36,534 bases of DNA from Candidatus Didemnitutus mandela (GTDB lineage: Bacteria > Verrucomicrobiota > Verrucomicrobiia > Opitutales > Opitutaceae): NCBI GenBank assembly GCA_002591725.1, contig NJAL01000010.1, forward strand, positions 1-36,534, given 5' to 3'. How positions within the stretch are numbered: position 1 is the first letter of the stretch; every line of letters begins with the position of its first letter. Shown piece by piece: positions 19,110 through 28,995 of the stretch. The position numbers and the translations under genes are program-made. Below the pieces are notes generated by a model. That model saw nothing but the letters and a program-made list of their open reading frames with translations, searched no databases and had not been told where the DNA came from.

Positions 19110-20640
19110 TACATGTTAGAAAAATAGCGAGCCCGGCCACGGTGGAAAACCCAATAAGAGCCACACCATCCAGAAAACCATATTCCTCGCCGAAAGTGGC
19201 AGCATCACCGCCGCTAACCTGCCGATGCTGATATTCGGTTCGTGGTGTTGCACGAACATGAGAGAGCCAAGGGGAAGCTGGACGAGAACGGCGTCACGAT
19301 ACTAGTGAGTCTATCGCCGAGGCGATACGTCGCAAGCGTTAGTTTCGAAGCGTAGCCGAGCAACATGAAGATCAACGTAAGACATCGCTAATTTAGCCAA
19401 CACCGCCCTGAGGGGAAGGTTGATCGTTACGGTCAATAAACCCGGCCATGAGCGGAACCGAGCCGAGGTGCAGGCTTTGCAACAGATTTCGTCTTTCACT
19501 GCCAGGAATCAAGGTATTAACCATCAAATATTTACGAGCTGAACGATGAAGTATGCAACCACAATTTAGCCAGCGATCAACTCCATATTTTGCATGCTTT
19601 GCATGCCGCGATAACGTTTGGTTTCGCGCCAGACGGAGTCGGCCACCGCATCACAGACGACACTCGGAGGAAGACCAGCCGCAAAATGAAGAATGCCAAC
19701 CCGCGTACGAAATACGAATTCACGGAACCCAACTTTTTCGCGTTCAGCAAAACCCCACCCTTCTGCAGCAGATAAACGGTCACCACGACCGTTATCGCAA
19801 GCAATGCGAACCAGCTGCCGCTCGACCTAGCCACAATATCCTTTGAACGCCTGCGGCTGCATATCGCCCTCGAAGCAGCGGAAACGTAGCTCCACAATTT
19901 TCTCCGTCACGACCGTCCGACGGCCATCGCAAGAAAGACAGAAATACTGAAAAATAGTAATTGGCCATCAGCGACACCACATAGCGGTTCCGTCAGAGCC
20001 CGCACCGCTTCCTGCATCCCAAACCCCCACGGGCACGACGTCCGCTCGCAAAAGAAACACATTCGTCGCCAAAGCTGTCCACCTCCCGCGATCCCGACCA
20101 AGAGATAGCGGCCCACCGATTGGAACAACGCCGCACTAAATGGGATCAACAGTACATAACCGACATCGTCGCTCCCTGAGCGGGACAGCGCTCCGCACTC
20201 CACTACGATCAGCGTCAGCCAACACCGCGACGCCATACCGATGATCAGCCGAAACACAAAGCTAGGGCAGCCTGCTTTGCCCAGCCACCAACACGCTGAG
20301 CAAACACACAAACACCGGACCGAACAAGGGGGAATTTATGAAACTCGGCACAAGCCCCTCGACCAAACACCGCAAGCCCTCCGCCAGCGACAAATTCACG
20401 GACACTACCGGCCCCCCGGTGCGCCACCAAATGCACAACTTGGAATCCAACCACATACGCAAGCAAGAAGCCACCCGCAATCGTACTGAGCAGCAAAAAC
20501 AGCGAGTCAGGATAAATGCAGTACGTTGTCAAAATGTTCGATGCGGTTCAAAGCCTTCTGACCAGCCGCGTCTGCACTTCCGCCGCCGTAAGGACACGAT
20601 AGCACGTCGGCACACTAGGGAGAACAAGCCGGAAGATGAG
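19110..20640 (-). pseudogene. AbgT-family transporter remnant
   Basis: Near full-length remnant (about 1.5 kb, family about 510 residues) of a p-aminobenzoyl-glutamate/antimetabolite transporter. Collinear minus-strand pieces: LNRIEHFDNVL, LFLLLSTIAGGFLLAY, DDVGYVLLIPFSAALFQSVGR (family SDAGYVVLIPLxAxIFxxxGRHP), NYYFSVFLSF, VVTEKIVELRF (family GTWVTEKIVEPRLG), then FMLLGYASKLTLATYRLGD and SIVTPFSSSFPLAL (family GYSPELTQxAYRIGDSVTNIITP), and ISIGRLAAVMLPLSA. Stops and at least five frame changes separate them. The family exports folate-related or sulfonamide compounds, sometimes imports aminobenzoyl-glutamate. Clearly dead. Confidence 0.87.
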
Positions 20641-21354
20641 TCTCCTACACCGTTTCTGTTGTAATCTGCCGAGAGTCAATACCTCTCCTAACGGCCTCGG
20701 TAATCAGGGCTGGATCAAGGCTGTCAGCCGTGCGACTCACATCGACAATAAGTACAAGTACATGGAAACTTCTGCCACGAGAAAAACGAAAAATAGCTAC
20801 TGCCAGCAGCCAGTGCAGCTTGGCTGGGCTGCACCATGGAAGAATTCTAGCTCGACAACAACAACATGAAACCCGAGCAGCTGGATGATATCCTCCGCGC
20901 CCGCGATATCACTAGCTTCGTGCTATCCCCAGCAGCAAGCGATAAACTCGTTGAGCTCAGCTGAGACTGGGCACCATTCACTGCCGCTCCGCCAACATGC
21001 AATTTCCGCCCAATTTGCACCGCGCGCCCACCACTAGTTTTCGGTCTATACTCCGAGTTGCGGCAGCTTAAGATGGATGGTTATCGCTGTCCAGCCGCCA
21101 TCTCAGCCGCTCCGCGAAAAAACACATCCATGACATGCAGGTAAGCGCCATTTCTTCCATCCCCCCACAACCCAGCTCCACCAATTTCCACAAGCCTGCT
21201 GCAACTCAGCCTGCCAATTTTTTCGGACCTTGCCCCATGTCCAGGGAGCCATCCACCTGACGCCCTGATTATCCAATGGCGCAAGGTCGATCAACACACC
21301 GCCGACCTCCTGAATACCATGACCCCCTCCGTCTTCCGCATAATCGCACTAGGT

Positions 21355-21374
21355 ATACTAGTATATACTAGTAT
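21355..21374 (+). repeat. tandem palindromic 10-mer
   Basis: ATACTAGTAT occurs twice head to tail; each copy is its own reverse complement, so the 20 bases form one perfect palindrome. Five T-rich bases follow on the plus strand, giving a terminator-like look, but no live plus-strand gene precedes it. Confidence 0.85.
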
Positions 21375-21725
21375 TTTTATGAAGTGTTTGTATGACGTCC
21401 TGTCCGCCATCAATTCCACCTTATGGCAAGTTCTCCGCCAAAGCCATCGATCTTATAGTGAAGCAAATGTACTCCATATAATAGGGCTCTCCACCTGCTT
21501 CCCTACCCTGTTGATCAAAAGTCTCTGCCCGAAACAAACGGAAACACTTTCGGCTACTTTCCTTCCTAATATAAAAAATACAAGGAGTTCCTCTTGGGGA
21601 ACACCCTGCATTACCTAATACCAAACGTCTAAACCGTAAAAATTCAAAACAATGGTTCGTCTAAAACGAATTATTGATGTCATAAAAATAGACGCAGCTT
21701 TCCGTAGAATGTTAAACTTTCCAAC

Positions 21726-21746
21726 AGGTCCTTTTTAAAAGGACCT
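21726..21746. repeat. perfect inverted repeat, 10-bp arms
   Basis: AGGTCCTTTT, one central T, then AAAAGGACCT. No T run follows on either strand, so it is not a standard terminator. Lies in spacer beyond the kamA terminator. Confidence 0.85.
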
Positions 21747-21854
21747 AAGCAGCTCGAATGGGATTAAGTGACTCTATTTATTAATTTGATAACAAAAAAT
21801 TTCTAAAAATAAAAACCACCAGGACCGTGGCTATTCAAAAAAATGTCGACGATG

Positions 21855-21883
21855 TAAAAAACGCTTCTTAAACTCTTTAAGAA
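21855..21883 (-). terminator. terminator of kamA
   Basis: On the minus strand TTCTTAAA-GAG-TTTAAGAA forms a perfect 8-bp stem with a 3-base loop, followed after GCG by six T. It begins 50 bases past the kamA stop. The stem is AT-rich, so it may be leaky, but layout is that of an intrinsic terminator. Confidence 0.6.
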
Positions 21884-21932
21884 TTACAAACGCAGCAAAA
21901 GTTTTCAATCTAATGCGCGTTTTTCGAAAAAA

Positions 21933-23120
21933 TTAAAGCTGCACTTTTACTGGCAGCAGCTCACCGGAAGCCGGAGCCGTAACAGGCGTCCGCGTAAGAG
22001 GATAACGAAATTCCCGTCCTTCGTAGTTGCGGAACACAACTTCCTCATCCGTGATTTTTTCCAGATAGTCGGGATTGATCGGCACCTTGCCGCCGCCGCC
22101 TGGGGCATCGATTACATATTGCGGCACCGCGTAGCCGGTGGTATGACCGCGGAGCTCCTTAATGATCTCAATGCCTTTCCGTACGTCAGTTTTGAAATGC
22201 GAGCCGCTCGTGATAAGATCCATTTGGTAAAGATAATAGGGCCGCACACGCATCCGTAGCAAGCGGTGCACGAGCGCTTTTATCACCTCGGGATCGTCGT
22301 TAACCCCGCGCAACAATACGCTTTGATTCCCCAGCGGAACACCCGCAAAACTCAGCCGCTCGCAAGCATCCTTAAGCTCACGGGTCGCTTCTTTAGGGTG
22401 ATTGACGTGGATGCTCATCCAAATTGGCCCGTGCTTTTCAAAAATTTTACCCAGCTCCGGCGTTACGCGCTGCGGCAGGAAAACCGGAATGCGCGACCCA
22501 ATGCGGATAAACTCCACATGTGGGATCGCCCGCAAGCGACTGAGCAGGTGATCGAGCTTTTTGTCCGAAAGCAGCAGCGGATCTCCGCCGGAAAGCAGGA
22601 CGTCGCGCACTTCCGGATGGGCTTCGATGTAGCGCAAAGCTTGCTCGTATTCGGGATGGAAATTGTAGCCCTGCGCGTTGCTCACCAAGCGCGACCGCGT
22701 GCAATACCGGCAATACGAAGCACATCGATCGGTCACAAGAAACAACACGCGGTCCGGATAACGGTGCACCAAGCCCGGCACCGGCGAATGTTCGTCCTCG
22801 CCCAGAGAATCCAGCATCTCCTCGGTTGATACGATGCTCTCGTCGATCCGCGGAATGACCTGCCGGCGAATCGGGCAATTTAAGTCATTACGGTCGATCA
22901 GGTTGAAAAAATAAGGCGTGATCGCCATAGCTAATTTCCCCTTCGCAAAGAGGCAACCCGCGCGTTCCTCAGGGGTCAGCGTCATGTATTGTTCCAATTG
23001 TTCCAGCGACGTAATGCGATTCTTTAGATGCCAGAGCCAGTCCTTCCAATTGTTTTCCGAAACGTGCGCCCAAAGCCCCTGGCCTTCATACCAAGCGGCG
23101 CGATCTTCTGTGTAAGGCAT
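21933..23120 (-). CDS. kamA: lysine 2,3-aminomutase family radical SAM enzyme
   Basis: Radical-SAM, PLP enzyme converting L-lysine to beta-lysine. 395 residues: iron-sulfur cluster CASYCRYC (Cys133, 137, 140), SAM-side SGGDP (177-181), PLP lysine in DAPGGGGK (Lys345). Asp301 and Asp338 sit at the same spacing from the lysine (37 and 7) as the Clostridium residues 293, 330 and 337 that bind the substrate epsilon-amine, which favours lysine over glutamate as substrate. The structural zinc-site cysteines of the clostridial enzyme, in GVND-Cys and the C-terminal Cys cluster, are absent; the protein ends at VTAPASGELLPVKVQL. No acetyltransferase partner (ablB) is nearby. Excellent Shine-Dalgarno and own terminator; flanked by 3 kb or more of dead DNA on each side. 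Other KamA-family roles (EpmB-like) are less likely given the long C-terminus. Confidence 0.9.
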   Translation of the reverse strand: MPYTEDRAAWYEGQGLWAHVSENNWKDWLWHLKNRITSLEQLEQYMTLTPEERAGCLFAKGKLAMAITPYFFNLIDRNDLNCPIRRQVIPRIDESIVSTEEMLDSLGEDEHSPVPGLVHRYPDRVLFLVTDRCASYCRYCTRSRLVSNAQGYNFHPEYEQALRYIEAHPEVRDVLLSGGDPLLLSDKKLDHLLSRLRAIPHVEFIRIGSRIPVFLPQRVTPELGKIFEKHGPIWMSIHVNHPKEATRELKDACERLSFAGVPLGNQSVLLRGVNDDPEVIKALVHRLLRMRVRPYYLYQMDLITSGSHFKTDVRKGIEIIKELRGHTTGYAVPQYVIDAPGGGGKVPINPDYLEKITDEEVVFRNYEGREFRYPLTRTPVTAPASGELLPVKVQL

Positions 23121-23127
23121 GATTTTA

Positions 23128-23134
23128 TTCTCCT
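23128..23134 (-). promoter_or_regulatory. strong Shine-Dalgarno of kamA
   Basis: AGGAGAA on the minus strand, seven bases before the ATG at 23120. It is the clearest ribosome-binding site among the live genes here and supports that start. A TTGACA lies at 23165-23160 but the following -10 is poor. Confidence 0.75.
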
Positions 23135-23289
23135 AAGCATTAGCGCGACTGCGCCTGCCTGTCAAACGACAGCTTTAGCCCCAAGTCATGCAATTCATAC
23201 AGGAAGCAACCATTACAGTCAGGCTGTTAGCGCTTTTTAAATGCCCAGGTGCCAGGTCTTATCTTATTGACCAATCATCGCCCCACTTG

Positions 23290-24470
23290 GTATCATCGGG
23301 AACAGCCGCAGACTTTACTATCTTGCTTGTTTGGTCGGAGTCACCCCCGCTGCTCGGTCTAGCTGTGGCCAGGTTCCAAGCTAGCTAGCCTGGCTAACGC
23401 CCATTGGAAACGCTGTCTACCACCTGGCCGGTGTGGAGCCGTATCAAAAAATAGATTGGATACAGGTATGCCATCGCTTTGGCCACCTTTAACCTGCTCG
23501 GCAGCGCGACTATCTTGCTGCTCGAGCTGTTGCAGTTGCTCCTATACCTGAATCCCCAACACCTTCCCGCTGTGCCGCTTGTGATCAGAGTCAATACCGC
23601 CGTTCCTTTCCTGCCAATACAAATTAGCAGGCTTATTCGAGCGAGGCTTCGCTCAGCTATTTTAGCAAAGTGGCCTGCCTCCGCATACAGAATTTTCTCA
23701 GCACGGCAACCGGGGCACGCCGTGAATGGCTGCGCTCGGCAGCAGGCTCAGGCAACTTTTGAATCGATCTGATATACGCTACCCTCTTTTTGCTGCTGTC
23801 GCTTTCACTCGTATTCGCTGTCACGTTGGTGGCGCGCAAGGCGTCCTGATGTCATTCGCATCGTATGCACAATGCACATGCCATAACTTTGGCTGGAAGC
23901 GAACAAATCCCCCCGATGAAACTCGGCGCGTCGCGGATCGTTATGAAACAAATCGGCGCAAATTCGGCTAATCTGTTCCGAAAATGCTGCTCCGCTCACC
24001 AACTTTCTCAAATATCTCCCCACCTTCGGGATCGAAAGACAAGGAAGCCCGCCCTCAGCCTGACACCTAGCGTCCTCTCGACCAACACTACCACGATAGC
24101 CTCTAATAGCTCCTCCAACGCCATAAGCTCTTCCCTCTCATCGCTCGCCAACGGATTGGCGTTTTTCAACCTTCTTCTCGGCGAAGTCACCCTTGGCAAC
24201 TCAGGTTCCGGCTTTTACGGCATAACCGTGTTGGTCGTGCTGACCACCCTTCCTCGCCGGACTGATTCCCCGCTCTTACGCTCGGCAGCCCCCGCGCTCG
24301 AGCACCTGCTCCTGCTTTCGGGCCGAATTTTCTGGCCGGTCCCTCTTTTGCCATGAAAACAACCGCAGTCTCGATTTGGAGCATTGTACCTGCTTCGCCC
24401 GCGCCAACCTGGCTATCTTTATTGCGGCGCTCCCGCCAAGCGCCGTCACGCTCGCGGCGCTGCTGGGTTT
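23290..24470 (+). pseudogene. kdpA: kdpA remnant (potassium channel subunit)
   Basis: Potassium-translocating subunit of the Kdp P-type ATPase. Collinear plus-strand pieces: TAADFTILLVWSE, NAVYHLAGVEP (family YRLAGVDP), YAIALATFNLLGSATILLLE and LYLNPQHLPAV (family ALLAFNLLG and LPLNPQ), a damaged NTAVPF for NTAxSF, RIQNFLSTATG, then in another frame MKLGASRIVMKQIGANSANLF for the selectivity-filter GTNGGGFF region, and NLLLGEVTLGNSGSGFYGI (family GExxFGGVGSGLYG). The filter glycines are lost. Several stops and frame changes. It starts 170 bases from kamA, divergently. Confidence 0.87.
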
Positions 24471-24479
24471 TGCTTACAG

Positions 24480-24910
24480 CCAGCCTCTCCAGTTTCGCGT
24501 TGCAAGTGACACTCTATTTATGGGTTAGTATGCTTTTCGCTTTGCTTTAGCCGAAGCGTTAGCAAAAGGTTTTGGCAAGGCTCAGACCGATTCGCCCAGG
24601 CCCGAAGCCCGCCCGCGCTCAAAATTTCGCCCATCGCCGCGCCGCGACCGATCTGCACAAGAACAACCTCATTTCCTGAACCGTTGGGGACACCATCTCC
24701 GCCAACAGCAACATTCACCGAAGGGGCTTCACGCCAACAGGATCGATCCCGGCATTTTTATCGCAAATCCCCGCGTTCAAGCGCAGGGAATTGCCACCGC
24801 GCGTCTTTTCTACGCAGTCCAGCACACCACGCTCGATAACTTAACGGTCCGACGGACGTTTTGCGCCCCTCAGATCAACCTCTCATTCGAAGCACCTTCC
24901 CGCAGCTGCT
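24480..24910 (+). pseudogene. kdpB-kdpC deletion remnant
   Basis: The piece ALAEALAKGFGKAQTDSPR (about 24545-24600) is the KdpB N-terminal block ANFAEAxAEGRGKAQADxLR. Only about 140 bases later the sequence reads DPGIFIANPRVQAQGIATARLF and PQINLSFE, which match the KdpC C-terminus (GSGLDPHISPxAAxxQxxRVAxARGL and PRVNVLxLNLAL). KdpB alone is about 680 residues, so roughly 2.3 kb, including the KdpB phosphorylation site and most of KdpC, has been deleted here. The exact breakpoints are not visible because the intervening bases match neither well. Confidence 0.72.
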
Positions 24911-24929
24911 AAACTCGAAGCCTGACCGA

Positions 24930-26075
24930 ATCTCGAACGCCTTTTGCTCACAGCCTTGCAGGAGGCCGAAAGACGGACCAAGCGTGGCCAGTTTAAAACC
25001 TCCCTCGGGATGCTCGTCCCGGCGTCGAAGCTATGCTCCGCTCCAGCCAACAGAAACGCGCCGGATCGCCGAACATCTCGACATCCAGATCGCCAAACTC
25101 GGTCTCGGCACCGTTCGCAAGCATTGGCCCGCGCACATGCTGGTCGACCAACTTGCTCACGCCAACAGTCCCAGCTAGGGTCAAACAAAGCATTAGCAAG
25201 ACGTGCTCGAGCTTCTCGATATCGATATCGGTATCTATGCTTAACATCCAGCGCAGCGCGTCGAGTCGCGCACCGACACCGTCCTTCAGATAACCAACGC
25301 CACTCAAAAGGAAGCGGAACCCGACTTGCTGCTCGGTCTCGCCGACTAACTCGAACTTATCGACCTTTCCCCCAAAAACTCCTCGAGTATCTCCGCAAAT
25401 CCAAAGTCTATTTCAGCGCAAATAAATAATTTCTTTCAGATCCGGCCCTGCGAAAGCTCGCTCTGTGCTACACGGCAAAGCGCGTTAACTGCTAGTTACA
25501 CACGCTGAGCACCTATTGTGGAACAGCGACCGACTGCTCGGCGCGATCAGTCCAAACCCGTTTTCCACCCAACTGATGCGCTGGATCCAGCGCATGGTTG
25601 TCGTGTAAAACGCACCTTCGCTAGTGCTAGTCGCGCACGCGGAAAACTAGACTCTAATGGTCGCCACAGAGCAGAGCAAAACTGTTCAATCAAAATCTCG
25701 CGCTTGTCAGCAAACTCGGTGCCGAGGTCATCATCACCCACGACGAGTAGCGCAGCTTCCATCCTCGTACGCATCGCGCTCCAACAAAACGCCACGCAGA
25801 TCGCCGTCGACAAACCGCAATCGACGTAATCTCGACGATTTTCCTCGCAGCACGCTTGCCGCTTGACTGGTGCGATCCTCACGACATCGCTAATGCAGCC
25901 AGCCAAAACACGTGCAAGATTCTGGCCACGCAAACCCGCGCGGGCAGGCTCGGACTCTCAATTGCCCGGAGCTTCGTAACCACACAACGTAGCGAAGTCG
26001 TAGCTGGAGAAAACTCAGGAAGCAGAACCGTCTTTACCATTTTTCTGCCGCATGTAGCCCCCAAAAAACGAGCCC
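24930..26075 (+). pseudogene. kdpD: kdpD remnant (potassium-sensor kinase)
   Basis: N-terminal KdpD domain: LLTALQEAERRTKRGQFK, then a ruined GVGKT loop, LVDQLAHANSP (family LVDELAHTNAPG), QDVLELLDIDIGIYA (family QDVEELLxAGIDVYTT) and a USP-like stretch with LVSKLGAEVIITHDE. Near 25900 it jumps straight to the far C-terminus of a histidine kinase: RLGLSIARSFVTTQ and TVFTIFLPHV (GxGLGLSIxRxFVEAH and FTIxLP). The four transmembrane helices, the phosphoacceptor His and the N and G1 boxes are missing, so about 1.5 kb was deleted. Many stops remain in what is left. Confidence 0.85.
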
Positions 26076-26096
26076 GCCAAGTGATTACCGCTGTAA

Positions 26097-26801
26097 TGCC
26101 CACGCTGCTGGTAATTGACGACGAATTGTAAGTTCGCCGGCTACGGTGCGTTACTTCTCGGAGCCAGCTGCTACAAAGTGTGGGAGGCCAAAGCCGGCCA
26201 GCTCGGCTTACAGGAAATCGGTTACCCAAGTTCGAACAGGGGAGGTAATCCTCGGCCTTGTGCTGCCGAACATCTCTGTAGTGTAGAGATCATTCCGCTA
26301 CCTATGGAAATCGTCATACCAGCCGGTGCTGGCCCTGTCTGTGCGGGAAAATAAGTAGGCAAGTAGGACAAAATCACCGCGCCCGATGCTGGCAAAACAA
26401 CTATTTTACGGAACCTGTTGGAAAACATAAATTCTTGGTTAAGATGCATGCTATCTTACGTTGCTTGCAAGCACTGATAAATTTGGAGAAATTTATCAGG
26501 ACGCCCGCATCCATCGTGCAGCGGCCCGACTAGCAAATGCACCTTACAGGAAAGGAATACGCCTTTGCTCCACCTATTGATACAATACCAGGGTAAATAG
26601 TTACCAACTGCCAAACTCTCCGGAAACTGCGGGGGAGCCGAGCGCGAAGGAGAACAGGAGTACCAGGAGCACAACCACTATTTTCAGATGCATATAACAC
26701 ATTTACGCCAGAAGCTGAAAGATGAGCCGGGAACGCTTCGTTGTTTGCGCACATACTTGCGTACGGAAGTGGACATCGGCTACCGTTTGCTCGGCAGTTA
26801 G
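26097..26801 (+). pseudogene. kdpE: kdpE remnant (response regulator)
   Basis: Opens MPTLLVIDDEL, the receiver acidic pocket, and hits TAA at once. Further pieces in other frames: SCYKVWEAKAGQLGLQEIG (family GYxVxEAxTGxxGLxxA), VILGLVLPNIS where the phosphoacceptor Asp of LDLGLPD is lost, MHLTGKEYAF (VHLTPxEYxLL of the winged helix) and a C-terminal HLRQKLKDEPGTLR with VDIGYRLLGS. The order KdpA-B/C-D-E on one strand confirms a former kdp operon. Ends 91 bases before carA. Confidence 0.85.
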
Positions 26802-26892
26802 AGGGGGCACCGGAACCGTAACAGCACGGCTAGGCTAGTCTTTCGAAAACCGCTTGGCAATTTTCCCGGAAATGCTTTTAATATGTCTTTAA

Positions 26893-28065
26893 ATGCCTGC
26901 CCCCAAACCCGCGATCCTTGCTTTTGAAGACGGTAGTTCTTTTCACGGTTCGGCTTTTGGCGCCGACGCCACCATCGCCGGTGAATGCGTTTTCAATACC
27001 TCGATGACGGGATACCAGGAAATTCTCACCGACCCTTCCTACTTAGGTCAGATTGTCACGATGACGGCCGTGCAAATCGGCAACTATGGCATCAATGCCG
27101 AGGATGTCGAAGCGAATGTCCCCAAGGTCAGCGGTTTTGTGGTACGCGAGCTTTCGCCGACCGTCAGCAACTGGCGCAGCCAGCTCTCGCTCGATGCCTA
27201 CCTTAAAAAACACAGTATCCCGGGCATCAGCGAAGTCGATACCCGTACGCTAACAAAAAAGCTCCGCGTAGACGGCGTGATGAAATGCTGCTTGAGCACG
27301 CTGCCTCTTTCAAACGAAGAAGTGGTCAAGCGGGCGCGCAGCTGGCAGGACATAGCCGGCAGTGATTACGTCAAGGACGTCACCACCAGGGAACCTTATA
27401 TTTGGGGCACTTACGATCCAGCACTTCACAACTCGCCCTACATTCCCATCGGCACCACGTTCGGCAATGTGAAGCCCCGCGCCAAACGCTTCAAGGTCGC
27501 CGTTTTCGACTACGGCGCAAAGCACACAATTTTCCGTAAGTTAGTCCGCCATGGCTTCGACGTAAACGTGTTTCCCGCAACCGCCACGCCAGAGGAAATC
27601 CGCGAGCACAGCATAGACGGAGTTCTCCTTTCCAATGGGCCTGGCGACCCGGCCGCCCTCGATTACGTGCACAAGATAGCGAGTAAATTGATTCCTAACT
27701 ATCCGATTTTTGGTATTTGCATCGGCCACCAGATACTCACCCATGCGCTCGGCGGAAAAACATTTAAACTGAAATTTGGACACCGCGGTAGCAATCAACC
27801 GGTGAAAAACATCGAGGCTAGCAAGGCTTCCATCACCACACAAAACCATGGCTTCGCCAGTGATCCCGAAAGTCTAAAGAGAACCGATGCCGTCGTCACG
27901 GAAGTGAACATGAACGACAATACTGTCGAAGGCTTGCGCCACAAAACGCTCCCCATCTTCTCAGTGCAGTATCACCCTGAGGCCGCGCCCGGCCCGAACG
28001 ACGCCAATCCGCTTTTCGAAGACTTCTACCGTCTAATCGAAAAGCGCAAGGCCGGAAAAATTTGA
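26893..28065 (+). CDS. carA: carbamoyl-phosphate synthase small subunit
   Basis: Glutaminase subunit delivering ammonia to CarB; product feeds both arginine (via ArgF, also here) and pyrimidines. 390 residues, normal length. N-terminal domain PAILAFEDGSSFHGSAFGA with NTSMTGYQEILTDPSY; class I glutamine amidotransferase domain with the nucleophile in GICIGHQ (Cys276) and the His/Glu pair in QYHPEAAPGP. The ATG at 26893 has no good Shine-Dalgarno; a GGAA lies more than 20 bases upstream. carB is not in the window. Convergent with kdsB. No damage seen. Confidence 0.96.
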   Translation: MPAPKPAILAFEDGSSFHGSAFGADATIAGECVFNTSMTGYQEILTDPSYLGQIVTMTAVQIGNYGINAEDVEANVPKVSGFVVRELSPTVSNWRSQLSLDAYLKKHSIPGISEVDTRTLTKKLRVDGVMKCCLSTLPLSNEEVVKRARSWQDIAGSDYVKDVTTREPYIWGTYDPALHNSPYIPIGTTFGNVKPRAKRFKVAVFDYGAKHTIFRKLVRHGFDVNVFPATATPEEIREHSIDGVLLSNGPGDPAALDYVHKIASKLIPNYPIFGICIGHQILTHALGGKTFKLKFGHRGSNQPVKNIEASKASITTQNHGFASDPESLKRTDAVVTEVNMNDNTVEGLRHKTLPIFSVQYHPEAAPGPNDANPLFEDFYRLIEKRKAGKI

Positions 28066-28131
28066 GTCTTTTGCAGCTCCGACACAGAAAAGGTAGGAAC
28101 GTAGAAAATTTTCAGCGCTCGCTTCGGACGC

Positions 28132-28874
28132 TCACTGCAACCACTGCTCTAATTTCGCCGCGTCCCCCGGCGTGTCCACGCCGATGGTTGGATCTTCCGT
28201 AAAGTCGATAGCTATCGGGTACCCAGCTTCCAACGCGCGCAATTGTTCGAGTTTCTCAATTTGTTCGAGCCTACCAGGCGACATCAACGTGAATTTTTCC
28301 AAGAAGTCTGCCTTGTAAGCGTAAAGCCCGAGGTGCCGATGGCAGTGATTCGCCGCCACCCAAACATCGTCAACTTTTCCAACAAAGTCGTAGGCGTAGG
28401 GAATCGGTGACCGCGAAAAATAGAGCGCCCGGCCCGCACGCCGACTGACCACCACTTTCACCTGATTGGGATTCGCGAAGTCCTCCGCTCGGCGGAGTTG
28501 CGAACACAACGTAGCCATCGGCGTTTCGCCCTAAGCCGCGCCAGCGCCTGGATTTGGTCACCCGATACCAACGGCTCGTCGGCTTGGACATTAATTACAT
28601 AGCTAGCACACACCATGCGGTTTGCTTGGGCAATCCGATCTGTGCCGCTCGAATGAGAAACATTGGTCATAATCGCCTTAAAACCAGCACCTTCAATACA
28701 TTCCGCTAAAAGCTCATGGTCAACGGCAAACCAAAGCGGAAAGTCCGGCACCTGTTCCGTGAGACGCTCGGCCACCCAAAGAACAAGTGGCTTGTCTTTA
28801 ATCGAATACAAAAGCTTCCGGGGAAACCGAGTCGATTCCAACCGGCAGGGAACGATAATGGCGAACACTGGCAT
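28132..28874 (-). pseudogene. kdsB: CMP-Kdo synthetase with one-base deletion
   Basis: 3-deoxy-manno-octulosonate cytidylyltransferase, activating Kdo for lipopolysaccharide. The first part (28874 to about 28527) has AIIVPCRLESTRFPRKLL, SSGTDRIAQA and VNVQADEPLV; the second (28518-28132) has MATLCSQLRR, NPNQVKVVV, ALYFSRSPIPY, CHRHLGLYAYKADFL, KLEQLRALE and TIGVDTPGDA. Adding one A to the three-A run at 28526-28524 (minus strand) joins them as LRAKTPMATLCSQLRR, giving a complete gene of about 247 residues. Everything else is intact, so this is either a very fresh pseudogene or a read error. It is divergent from ptsH; TATAAA lies about 20 bases before the ATG without a clear -35. Confidence 0.9.
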
Positions 28875-28995
28875 AGAGAGTGTTTATAGTTTAGTTAAAA
28901 ACCGGAAAAGTTTCGGACTTTCTAACCTACTTTTTTTAAACCAGAACAATTCGGGATTCCCGCAATAAAAAAACACCACCGTCCCGACAGCCCAC

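Larger units (their letters stand above)
20641..21932. other. 1.3-kb spacer with one unrecognised remnant
   Basis: A plus-strand ATG at 20866 opens MKPEQLDDILRARDITSFVL, continuing about 31 codons to a TGA; the same frame reads on past the stop with DWAPFTAAPP and later YSELRQLKMDGYR. This coherent style suggests a decayed gene of roughly 150 residues or more that I cannot identify. 21380-21932 is AT-rich and carries two palindromes and the kamA terminator, listed separately. Confidence 0.45.

Noticed and set aside
21355..21380. Palindrome plus T run as a terminator
   Set aside because: Shape is right, but no live plus-strand gene lies upstream; kept only as a repeat.
24353..24550. 65-codon plus-strand frame MKTTAVSIWSIV as a separate small gene
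   Set aside because: Lies within the decayed kdpA-kdpB junction and has no independent support.
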